Below, piece by piece: positions 21,901-29,524 of a stretch of DNA of 64,000 nt (position 1 is the stretch's first letter; each line of letters begins with the position of its first letter). The notes under the pieces are model-generated. The model searched no databases and was not told the origin of the DNA. It was given only the letters and a program-made list of their open reading frames with translations. The DNA is taken from NCBI GenBank assembly GCA_942159475.1, contig OW804094.1:52696966-52760965 (forward strand). Direction: 5' to 3'. This DNA is from Sthenelais limicola (taxonomy: Eukaryota > Annelida > Polychaeta > Phyllodocida > Sigalionidae). The position numbers and the translations under genes are program-made.

Positions 21901-24529
21901 CACAATTTCTGACTTTGTTACCATAAATCAAGTGTTTTTTTTAAGTATTTAAGCAGGTTATACATCGGTTTATAATATAATTAATTACAAGTTCGAACAA
22001 TTAACATTGAAAAACGATACTAGACATAATATATAATTACATCTGAATCAATATCAATATTTACAATACATTTTTATAGCGATTTTTTTCCTCCTTTTAG
22101 AAAATAATAATAGCTACACGAATAAGAAAATCCACATGGAGTCAGTCAATGTTCATTGAGTGGATAGAAAAGATAACACCTTCACAATACTGCTATAAAT
22201 TGTTCTGCAATATAATGATAAATCTTGAATGCAAATGTGAATGAAATATTATATCTTGGCTAAGAGTTGTTAAATCGATATACAGACCTCAAACTCGTGG
22301 AACTGACTCTTGGTATTAACTTCTCGACGTTCCTGTTCTATACTTGACTCCAAAAAATGTGCCCTTTCTCTGTCTTTGGCTAGTTGGTCATTGGCTTTCG
22401 TTGTCATCCTTTTTCTCTTTTTATTAGCTGGTTTTGCTCCCTTGCCTCGATTAGGTTTCTTTGCTGATTCAGAAGTCTGATTCCTAACTTGAAGGGGTTG
22501 AGGCTTGTTTCCAGAAGTTTCCATCTCACTACTAGTATTTTCTGTCCCATCCTGTCAACAAAAATGTATATTGATTGATGACATTACATAGTTCCTAAAG
22601 AATGACTATACTTGCCACTACTGGTTTCTAATAAAAACAGGTCAAGTTAGGGTTAAATGTCCACAAAACACATGTATGGTGGTACCAATGCAAGAGACAT
22701 GTCAGGTTATTCGTGATCCTCGCCGCAAGAACGAGATATGGTGGACTCCCAGCTGCCTATGGGCTCCGGGAGCACCGGGTATCATATACCACGCATCCCA
22801 CCCACTTTACTGTTTACACGTAAAAGCAAGCCTTTTGATGCAGGCTCCCCGACTCAACTCCCAGGACACTTTTTGTATTAAGATAAATACCAAACCATAC
22901 CAAAACTAACCCTAAATTGGTTGTCCTAAGTCAGTAAAGGTAATAGTGGAGTGTCCCTAGTAAAAACAAACTAATAAAAGTAATGACTTGACTACAAAAA
23001 ATCTGTCACATATTATGAATTGTGGGTAGCCTGGTGGCCCATGCACACTGGGAGCTTGAGGAGCAGAGGATAGCTGGTTCTGGACTGCCGAAGTACATAG
23101 GGGATCAGAGGAGCAGGGGAGCGCAGTCATGCAGTCGAGCGCCGCAAATAACCTGACATACATGCAATGTAATGTATGTTAATAGGCGATTTCTGAGTTA
23201 ATTTGTGGGCATGATTCATGTGAAGTCTGATTGGTGGCACAGTGGACATTAAAGAGATAAACCACTGTCATATGCACTGCTGCGGGCGGGAGTTCAAGGA
23301 ACTAATGCATGAAAAATATTAAAGGAGTCACAATATTTTTTTCAAACTTTGTCTTGAGAAAGAACATGGTTGAGTGATAACAACAAGTTGCACCTGCACC
23401 CGCACACAAAGAAGCAATGTTTATCAAAATAGGCTTTTCAGTTTCTTATAGGAGCCTCCGAGGGGTATGGGGAAAAAGGGCGAGAGAGAAAGAGAGGGAG
23501 AGAGGTGTAGGATGAGGAAGAGAGAGAGAGAGGGAGAGAGAGATAGAGAGGAGGAGGAGGAGGGGGAGGAGGGAGGAGGAGGAGTGGGCAGAAGGAGAAT
23601 GGGACCGGCGGTAGGGGGGGGGGGGGGGGTAGGAGGAGAGAGAAAGAGTGAATGGGAAAGAAGGAGATGGGAAAGAAAGAAATAAACCTTGGATTCCCTT
23701 TTGTCCCACGCTCTAGGCATAAGGATTATGTCCTATTTTTTCCTGACCATTTTCAATTTTCCCTGATATTTACATGGATTTTAATTTTCCCTGACCATTT
23801 TCATTTTCCAGGTACTGTGGGAACCCTGCACCAGCTACCTTAGACTTTTAATATTCATGAACAGAAAGGTAGTTATACTCAGTAAATTGATGAAACTTAA
23901 TGAATCTAATATCAGCAATAGGCTAGTCGATTAGTTGTTACGAATTATATATATACTTACAGACAAAGAAAACATTTGTTCACGCTTTTTCCCATTTCCG
24001 TTTTTATAGGATGTGATGTTTTCTTTGTTAGCCTTTTTCCTGGAACATATTAAAACAGTCTTATTAAATACTTTGGATTTATTTGTAAAGAGCTTATTTT
24101 CATACTTGACACACAATTTGATAAATTTAATTTGTTGTTGCAAAATTAACAGTATTATAGTATGCAGACTTGACCATGCAAGTTTTACCATTTTTTTCAT
24201 AAAAAACCTAAAGGTCTAGATTGAAGGCATAAACAACCAAAATAAGATGTCCCACTAGAAATTATATACCGTACCTTAGTATATTTGTACACAGTATGGC
24301 TTAGAAGGAACACTTACTGATACCTCTTCAGTGGCTTAGTTTCAGCGAAGTCTGAACTGAACTGGTCTGAATGCTTAGATGAGTCAAAGCCAGAGCTGAA
24401 GCTGCTTCCAAATACGGCATCTACTTTCGATTTTTTCTCGAAGATGTCTCCCCAGCTGTTATCCTTTTCAGACTTCACCTGGCGTAGCTGGTGCCGCCGA
24501 CTGTATGTCACTATCACACCTCGAGGCAT
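15716..24529 (-). CDS. HASPIN: Haspin kinase, complete gene of 12 coding exons (997 aa)
   Basis: Atypical protein kinase that phosphorylates histone H3 Thr3 in mitosis and so recruits the chromosomal passenger complex to centromeres. Join on the minus strand: 24529-24318, 24039-23961, 22551-22288, 21188-19848, 19538-19419, 19207-19002, 18832-18770, 18651-18560, 18342-18269, 16991-16760, 16524-16422, 15923-15716, sum 2994 nt. Kinase domain about residues 685-997: glycine loop GEGVYGEV (692-699), Lys712 in IALK, ILPEI Glu736, catalytic HRDLHWGN (846-853), and DFT (886-888) in place of DFG, as in all haspins. GDYQFDVYRRM and ILWLHYLADKL follow. The N-terminus has TYSRR, like PDS5-binding YSR motifs, and a basic NKKRKR stretch. 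Human haspin has no introns; this gene has many. The end of exon 5 and start of exon 6 are the least certain. Confidence 0.95.
16037..16150. repeat. Dispersed repeat, copy 1
   Basis: Diverged match to 56140-56250 (CATAGTATTTACATGATGTCAC..., ..GCAGTAGACACCAGATCGGCAGG). It lies in the last haspin intron. Confidence 0.6.
16422..16524 (-). CDS. HASPIN: Haspin coding exon 11
   Basis: 103 nt coding DGVTAFTNLALDP..FEGHG then DYQFDVYRRMRDET. The acceptor follows a T9 run; donor GTAAGT. Confidence 0.94.
16760..16991 (-). CDS. HASPIN: Haspin coding exon 10 (catalytic loop)
   Basis: 232 nt coding LAVAELELEFEHRDLHWGNI and VIDFTLSRMKK, with catalytic Asp848 and metal-binding Asp886. Ends in phase 1 at GTGTGT. 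Confidence 0.95.
17142..17234. repeat. Hairpin element in haspin intron 9
   Basis: Terminal inverted TACACTCTATAC / GTATAGAGTGTA, with CTGTAG/CTACAG inside. The ends resemble the TACACTCTGTCC family. Confidence 0.7.
18269..18342 (-). CDS. HASPIN: Haspin coding exon 9 (hinge)
   Basis: 74 nt coding MFPSTQLFLVLDFEESGSDL, the hinge of the kinase (QLFIVLEFEFGGIDL in human). Confidence 0.93.
18560..18651 (-). CDS. HASPIN: Haspin coding exon 8
   Basis: 92 nt coding CGIIEGTYPQHLEREWDRFH...SENDRP, matching VQGSYP...WDHY...ANDRP of vertebrate haspin. Confidence 0.92.
18770..18832 (-). CDS. HASPIN: Haspin coding exon 7
   Basis: 63 nt coding NLSDLRTEGHNVAPNFVHLN between CTTTTTCAG and GTACAA. It aligns with the segment before GLNSVHCV in vertebrates. 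Confidence 0.88.
19002..19207 (-). CDS. HASPIN: Haspin coding exon 6 (glycine loop)
   Basis: Codes KCVKIGEGVYGEVYRT, IALKIIPVEG and KTFAEILPEIVIS. The acceptor follows TTTTTTTCTGTCTGAAAG; a TGA rules out the more upstream acceptor in this frame. The donor is GTAAGT. Confidence 0.92.
19419..19538 (-). CDS. HASPIN: Haspin coding exon 5 (3' end uncertain)
   Basis: 40 codons (CLTPIRSRSSGHLFSPRTKV...). The acceptor ATTTCAG is clear. The proposed donor TTA|GTGTAG keeps phase 0, but other phase-0 GT sites exist upstream in the exon. Confidence 0.6.
19848..21188 (-). CDS. HASPIN: Haspin coding exon 4 (large, disordered)
   Basis: 447 codons, Ser/Glu-rich, open throughout, from TTTTTTTAG|GAG to CAG|GTAGAC. 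It contains a duplicated unit TP[VT]RDCDIVLERLSESLVS (plus positions about 20170-20345) and an acidic EEEEEE tract. It forms the long regulatory N-terminal region typical of haspins. Confidence 0.85.
22288..22551 (-). CDS. HASPIN: Haspin coding exon 3
   Basis: 88 codons with a basic, NLS-like segment (GAKPANKKRKRMTTKAN) and a predicted helix (AKDRERAHFLESSIEQERRE). The donor is GAG|GTCTGT, weaker than its neighbours, but the phase fits exon 4. Confidence 0.72.
23460..23690. repeat. GA-rich low-complexity tract with G run
   Basis: AGAGAGGGAGAG-type purine repeats with a long G run near 23612-23629, in haspin intron 2. All reading frames over it are artefacts of composition. Confidence 0.85.
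23961..24039 (-). CDS. HASPIN: Haspin coding exon 2
   Basis: 79 nt, a Lys/Asn-rich linker (KKANKENITSYKNGNGKKRE). Acceptor ATATGTTCCAG, donor TCT|GTAAGT. Assigned by splice sites and phase only. Confidence 0.7.
24318..24529 (-). CDS. HASPIN: Haspin coding exon 1
   Basis: The ATG at 24529 begins MPRGVIVTYSRRHQLRQ. The exon ends in phase 2 before GTAAGTG. The YSR motif at residues 9-11, a following FEKK and acidic Ser-rich residues resemble the N-terminus of Wapl. Confidence 0.85.
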
Positions 24530-25796
24530 TTTGCTTATTTCTAAAAAATGAAAGAATGGTGTATGTTAATTGTTATTGGTAATAGTGATTCAGATTACTG
24601 TTAAAGGCCGGGGTTGCCCTATAAAAGGGGGCCTATGGCAGTATGGGGGAATTGGGCAGTCCTACTAGGGTTTTGAGTATGGAATGTTTGGATGAGCCTG
24701 AGGAGAGCTTTGGGTGTGACAAAATGATTTTAGTGGGATACTGATGACATGTGATGTATGGGTTGTGTGTTAGTTATAGTTGAAGTAATTAGTTGAGTTG
24801 AAGTACTCTAAAAGGATTAATTACGCTTTATGAAGGAATATGTGTTTGAGATACAAGTTGAAAGAGAAAGATGGCGGGAGAGAGTCTATGAATTGGGGTG
24901 TCCAACGACGCAATGGTGTGGGGTCCACGAAGCCTGAGATCATCCTTGAACTTGAAGGAGAGGCTAGATCGTTTTTTATTATTATAGCCAATGGCACGGG
25001 ATTCGGGAATTCATAGCCGGATTTAATTTTCCCAGGTAGGGATCATTGCAAATAGAAAAACGGAATTGCAAATGGAAAACCTGTGGGATTCGGGAAATGG
25101 GGCTTATAGTTATATTACCGGTATAACAAATGGGAAACGAGATTCAAGGAGGGTATAGCTCGATATCTCATACATACATAGTCTGTCATACCCCGTCACT
25201 GACAACCCACCCCAAACAGGCAACACAGTGACTACAATTTATTTCTTATCGTCCTGTGTCGGTACATAGGCATAGGTAATATTTCAAATGATAAAGTTGA
25301 TATAATTCTATTTATTCAAGCAGTGTGCAACTTAAAGGGATAATTTCGTTAGTACCCAACGAAAGAAACTGATATCAGCGTTATTAGGCCTATTACTAAA
25401 TCTCGAGGGATGCAGAGGCAGGTTCGCTGAAGCCCGTGTTATAGTAGTCATAAAGTAGTCAGGGCTGGAGCTGACCCAACAGTGCTAACAGCAGTACTGT
25501 GTAGAGATAGGCAGACTATCTAGCGCAACGAAGGCTAGCGGACGGAGACGGATACTTGTCTGGTCACAATCGCCTAAGTGAATTTTATATTATGACTGTA
25601 TTAGTTACATAATACCAGAACGCTTATATATGTACGGAAAATTATATAACACTACCTATTCTTGGTTTTAATCCGTGTTCTTCATGTTTCTCCGATCTAA
25701 ATAATCAAATATGGCGGTATGTGGTTCGAAAACTAAGAAGCACTCCCATTGGCCACAGAAGTATTGTTAAACTTAATCTCATTGGCTCGACCTCAG
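24530..25796. other. Haspin 5' flank, no gene seen
   Basis: Upstream of the haspin start. No further exon recognised. The haspin promoter should lie here but shows no obvious core motif. Confidence 0.4.
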
Positions 25797-25870
25797 GTGT
25801 ATCCGCATCACAACACAGGCGCTGCTATCGTCTCTGATAGCAGCGCCTGTGTTGTGATGCGGATACACCG
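25797..25870. repeat. Perfect hairpin, 34-bp arms
   Basis: GGTGTATCCGCATCACAACA... folds exactly on ...TGTTGTGATGCGGATACACC around GTCTCT. Confidence 0.9.
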
Positions 25871-25884
25871 GAGAGGATGGGCCC

Positions 25885-25980
25885 TACACTCTGTCCAGCC
25901 TCTGTAGAACCGAGACTTCAAAGAGTACCGGTATAGACTAGCATTGGGGTTTCGGTTCTCCAGAGGCTGGACAGGGTGTA
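25885..25980. repeat. Hairpin MITE, copy 2 (TACACTCTGTCCAGCCTCT ends)
   Basis: Same termini and internal GAGACTTCAAAGAG as the copy at 15038-15146. Confidence 0.85.
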
Positions 25981-26269
25981 TATGGGTCAGATTTTCAGAA
26001 AATGTACAATTCAACTTCTCCAATCTTCTCAAATAACCCAAATTTCAGACGAAAATAAAGTTCAAAATACAGTTCAACCTAACCAAACCGATTGCAATAA
26101 TCAATGGCAATGCAATGCTAAATATACCTACCGGTACTCGAATTTACCCAGTATTGACAAAATTGCAGCCTAATTTAGCAGAATTTACTCAATAGTCAAT
26201 GTGTCAAATTGCTCATTTTGGTCACCGATTGTTGGTCACCTAGCATCACCGATTGTCTGTCCCCGGTAT
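25976..26269 (+). repeat. Dispersed repeat, copy 1, hit by the LTR element
   Basis: CAGATTTTCAGAAAATGTACAATTCAACTTCTCCAATCTTCTCAAATAA-type sequence recurs at 55315-55525 (+) and 48730-48958 (-). Its CACCGATTGTC..CCGGTAT end is cut by the LTR element and resumes after 47394. Confidence 0.65.
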
Positions 26270-26974
26270 TGTAGTAACCGTGGTTAACACGAGGGGGCAG
26301 TAGGGTGGGTAGTAGGGTAGGATATGTTTCCTTTACTAAGGCATGCGCTAAGGGAAGGGGAGGGGCTAGAGGGAGGGAAAGGTATCATAGGATAAAGGGT
26401 CCACCAATACGGATACCCGACACTCACCCCCCTGGGTATATATACGGGGAATACTGGGATATACATAACAATACATACATAGAGGGGGAGAGACTTGGGA
26501 CACTCATATAGACTGGGATATAGAGAGATATGCAGTAGATACCAAGATGTACTAGACGCACTGTGTGCGCTAGAACCATTATATTATATCACCCTAATCT
26601 CGGATAGTCATGCAGTAACAACCGTAAGAATACAAGGAAGGAGTCTCATAAGATCTCATATGATTCAATGTCTACACTAACATCAACCTAGCATCTATGT
26701 ACAGGATAAGATACAATACACAAGTAGTGGCGTACTAAAACTCATCGTGTTGTGTTGTTCATACCGGAAACCTACAGCTACTATATATCACCATGACTCT
26801 CTATTCAATATCGCCTATCGCCTCCTACAATATAACGTACTATATTAAACATCATGAGAGGCAATACCCCGAAGTCCGAGTATATTCGAATGCATATGAA
26901 CACTAGCTAGATATATTCACCCTGGCCCGATGCACCGCCCAATAGCATAAAGATCCGAAGCTACGCGCGCAACA
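26270..26974 (+). repeat. 5' LTR
   Basis: Identical by eye to 46690-47394. Starts TGTAGTAACC, ends GCGCAACA. A TATATATA box at about 26437 gives a likely U3/R boundary near 26460. Confidence 0.96.
26437..26445 (+). promoter_or_regulatory. LTR TATA box
   Basis: GTATATATAC in the 5' LTR, repeated in the 3' LTR near 46857. It probably directs transcription of the element. Confidence 0.55.
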
Positions 26975-26995
26975 CTGGTTGGAGAACCACGGGAT
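26975..26995 (+). promoter_or_regulatory. Presumed primer-binding site
   Basis: CTGGTTGGAGAACCACGGG begins one base after the LTR with TGG, as expected for pairing to a tRNA CCA end. I could not match it to a specific tRNA. Confidence 0.4.
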
Positions 26996-27019
26996 TGGAG
27001 ATAGTGTGCAGAGGGGGGG

Positions 27020-27025
27020 GTGAGT
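27020..27025 (+). promoter_or_regulatory. Candidate major splice donor upstream of gag
   Basis: GTGAGT after a G8 run, 46 nt behind the LTR and 16 nt before the gag ATG. This is the position of the major donor in retroviruses. It would feed spliced mRNAs for env and ORFs A-E. Confidence 0.5.
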
Positions 27026-27035
27026 ATTTGGATAA

Positions 27036-29273
27036 ATGTCGAAACAGGGGTCGTCAGTGGCGGACTTGGTGAAGGAAATACAGGAGAACAATGCTCGAAT
27101 TACACAAAGTGCAAAGAACTTTGCTGAAACAACAGAACGAATCGGCAAAGTGGAGAGGGAGAAGGTGTCCATAATCAAAGATGGAATAAAAAATCTTGCT
27201 AAATTAATGGAGAAGAGATTGGCAAGAATGAAGGCGTCCGCAAGACCTAGTGTGGGGGTTCATGTGAATAGGGAGGTAAAGACAGAAAGAGAGAGTACAG
27301 AAGATTCATCTCCGGACTCTTCTGTCCAGGGACCACCGAGTTACGCTAACTTGAGCGCGGAGAGTACAGCAGTGGGAGGTGCTAGGCCCAAGAGAAACAA
27401 TCCATTCGCAGCAGATTTTTGTGATGACCCTAGTGTGCCATTAATACCTGAAGTAACGTGGGACGCTGGTAAGCCGCCATATTACACAGAGCCATTAGTG
27501 CCACTCCCTTATAATCCAGACTTTGACTACTTAAGCCCGCAAGGGGCCAAAGAGGAGCTGCTCAGGCAAAGCGTGGATATTGTCAGCAAAGAGTTGCAAA
27601 GAACTCAAGCCGCTCTTAAGGCAGCGGAGGAAGATACCCTGAGGACAGTCCAGGATATGAGAAATGATTGGGAACGAACGAATGAAAAAATGTTAAAAGA
27701 TGCCGAAGATAGGCACGAAGCTAGGATAAACGTACTAAAACTAGCATGGGAGGATGGCGCGCGACGAAGGGTGAAAACTGCAGAAGACGGAAATAGGGAT
27801 ATAATTGTAACGCTGCAGAATGACTGGAAAAATGCACAACAGAAAATGGAAAAGACAGAACAACAGAGAAACAAATATATGACGAAAGAAAAAGAAAACC
27901 ATAACAAGGAGTTGGAGGAGCTGAAAAGGGAGCTGGAGGAGGAAAGACGGGCCAGAGCTAGAGCCAATAGGAAGGAAGAAAGCGATCGGGAGGAGTGGGA
28001 GAGAGCAGAAATAGCAAGACAAGAAATGGAGGAGGTGAGAGAGGCCAGAAATAGAGAGTGGTGTGAGGAAATGGAAAAGGAAAACCAAATAAGGGAAGCA
28101 AGGGCAAACTGGCTAGCAGAAGAGATGGATAAGCTGAAAATAGAACATGAAAAGGAGAGTGCCCTATTTAGAGATGCGTCTGTGCGTTACAAACAGGACA
28201 GGAAAAACCTTACAGACATGGTCAGAAATCTCACGAACGTTGGAGGGGTAGAGCAGCCTAAAAATAGCATACTGCGGACACCCCAGAGAGCAAACCAGCA
28301 AGCAACGAAAATAGGTGTTAGTAGTACAATTTGCTCAGAAGATTCCGGGGATATAACCGAGATGTATAGGCTACCTAATGTGCTCCCAGCGTTTACCCCT
28401 GCACAAACAGGAAGATGGTCAGATAAGTCTAACGAAGGGGGAGGGGCAGCAATGAGACACTTCATTAGGGGGCCTGAAAATTTTCGGCATTCAACAGCAA
28501 CCAGAAATGTGTCTGAATTCCTGACAGAGTATGAGGACTATGCAAGTGCCTTGGGCATACCTGAGATGTACTGGCTGCAGGGGCTGGGTGGTAGATTGGA
28601 GGGATCAGCTAAAGCATATTACCAACAAGTCGCATCAGTTGCAGCCAGAAAACGGGGTACACTGTCGTACTCAGATATCAAAAGTAAATTCTTGACCAAG
28701 TTTCAGGAAATGCCGTATAGTGAGGTGAAGGATGACTATTCCCGTCGACGACAGGAGACAGGTGAGAGTGTGGAGACATATGCAGACGCCATGCTGGTAT
28801 TGCTGGCAAGGACATCACTGCACGAGGATGAGAAACTGAAGGCTTTTATAGCAGGTTTAAAGGATGGATTAGCAGAGAGAGTCCTGACAGAGGCTCCTCG
28901 CACTTGTGAAGAGGCTAGAAGAGCGGCCAGAAAACATGAGTTGTCGGACGAGCAAAATGAGAAAGCACTGAGACTTCACCTAGTGGGATCTACTCAATCA
29001 ATGATAGCTTCTCTGGCAATGAAGGGTTATGACGTTACTCCCAGTGATGTCAGATCACACCCTGGTCCTGCTAGAAGCCTACCAGTAGAGGAGAAAGGAG
29101 AATGGACTCCTAGAAGAGGTGAGGAAGAGAGACGCCAGGAAAGAGAATGGACTCCTAGAAGAGGTGAGGGAGAGAGACGCCAGGAGAGAGATAAGAATAA
29201 GAGACCAAGCATTCAGTCACCAAAAACAACTGGGGTGGTGAAAAACGGAGTGTATCGGCAGAATTTTCAGTAG
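27036..29273 (+). CDS. gag: Gag polyprotein (745 aa)
   Basis: Structural protein of the particle. The N-terminal ~150 residues are Ser/Pro-rich. Residues ~170-410 form a long charged, probably coiled-coil region (KELQRTQAALKAAEED, EELKRELEEERRARAR). The retrotransposon gag/capsid-like domain spans about 470-645 (FLTEYEDYASALGIPE, KSKFLTKFQEMPYSEVKDDY, FIAGLKDGLAERVL). The C-terminus has no CCHC zinc knuckle; it carries an Arg-rich 15-residue unit twice (EWTPRRGE..RRQER, 29100-29189). It stops with TAG and overlaps the next frame (-1) by 73 nt. Gag proteins without zinc knuckles are known in errantiviruses. Confidence 0.9.
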   Translation: MSKQGSSVADLVKEIQENNARITQSAKNFAETTERIGKVEREKVSIIKDGIKNLAKLMEKRLARMKASARPSVGVHVNREVKTERESTEDSSPDSSVQGPPSYANLSAESTAVGGARPKRNNPFAADFCDDPSVPLIPEVTWDAGKPPYYTEPLVPLPYNPDFDYLSPQGAKEELLRQSVDIVSKELQRTQAALKAAEEDTLRTVQDMRNDWERTNEKMLKDAEDRHEARINVLKLAWEDGARRRVKTAEDGNRDIIVTLQNDWKNAQQKMEKTEQQRNKYMTKEKENHNKELEELKRELEEERRARARANRKEESDREEWERAEIARQEMEEVREARNREWCEEMEKENQIREARANWLAEEMDKLKIEHEKESALFRDASVRYKQDRKNLTDMVRNLTNVGGVEQPKNSILRTPQRANQQATKIGVSSTICSEDSGDITEMYRLPNVLPAFTPAQTGRWSDKSNEGGGAAMRHFIRGPENFRHSTATRNVSEFLTEYEDYASALGIPEMYWLQGLGGRLEGSAKAYYQQVASVAARKRGTLSYSDIKSKFLTKFQEMPYSEVKDDYSRRRQETGESVETYADAMLVLLARTSLHEDEKLKAFIAGLKDGLAERVLTEAPRTCEEARRAARKHELSDEQNEKALRLHLVGSTQSMIASLAMKGYDVTPSDVRSHPGPARSLPVEEKGEWTPRRGEEERRQEREWTPRRGEGERRQERDKNKRPSIQSPKTTGVVKNGVYRQNFQ

Positions 29274-29524
29274 ATAAGCCGGTTGGAATGTCGCCAGCCA
29301 TACCGGCAGAAAGGGAGGATCAATCTGAAAAAGATGGAGAGGATGAAAGCGGAAGTTCAGTTTCAATAAATGATAGTGACATAAGTATGAGTCAAGAGAA
29401 AGGAACTCAGGAGGTGCAGGAGATGGCCTTTCGAGAAAAGGAGGTGAAAAAAGCAATGAGAAAGAGGTGGAACCAGAAGAGGAGAAGATGGAAATTACAG
29501 GAAAAAAAAAAAAGAACAGCGTGA
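29201..29524 (+). CDS. Gap ORF between gag and pol (probable 5' part of pol)
   Basis: Open in the -1 frame relative to gag from 29201, overlapping gag by 73 nt, and ending just after an A12 run (29502-29513). The product is charged and Glu/Lys-rich. The pol frame is open from 29460 and overlaps it by 65 nt. The layout fits -1 frameshifting from gag into pro-pol, with a second frame change at the A run. A weak slippery candidate is GAAAAAC at 29240-29246. Whether the A run length is real, a mutation or a base-calling problem cannot be seen here. Confidence 0.5.
   Translation, partial: ETKHSVTKNNWGGEKRSVSAEFSVDKPVGMSPAIPAEREDQSEKDGEDESGSSVSINDSDISMSQEKGTQEVQEMAFREKEVKKAMRKRWNQKRRRWKLQEKKKRTA

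Noticed and set aside
23424..23720. Leu/Pro/Ser-rich frames on both strands
   Set aside because: They are products of a GA-repeat tract.
26975..26995. Assignment of a specific tRNA primer
   Set aside because: The TGG start fits a primer-binding site, but the rest does not match any tRNA 3' end I can recall with confidence.
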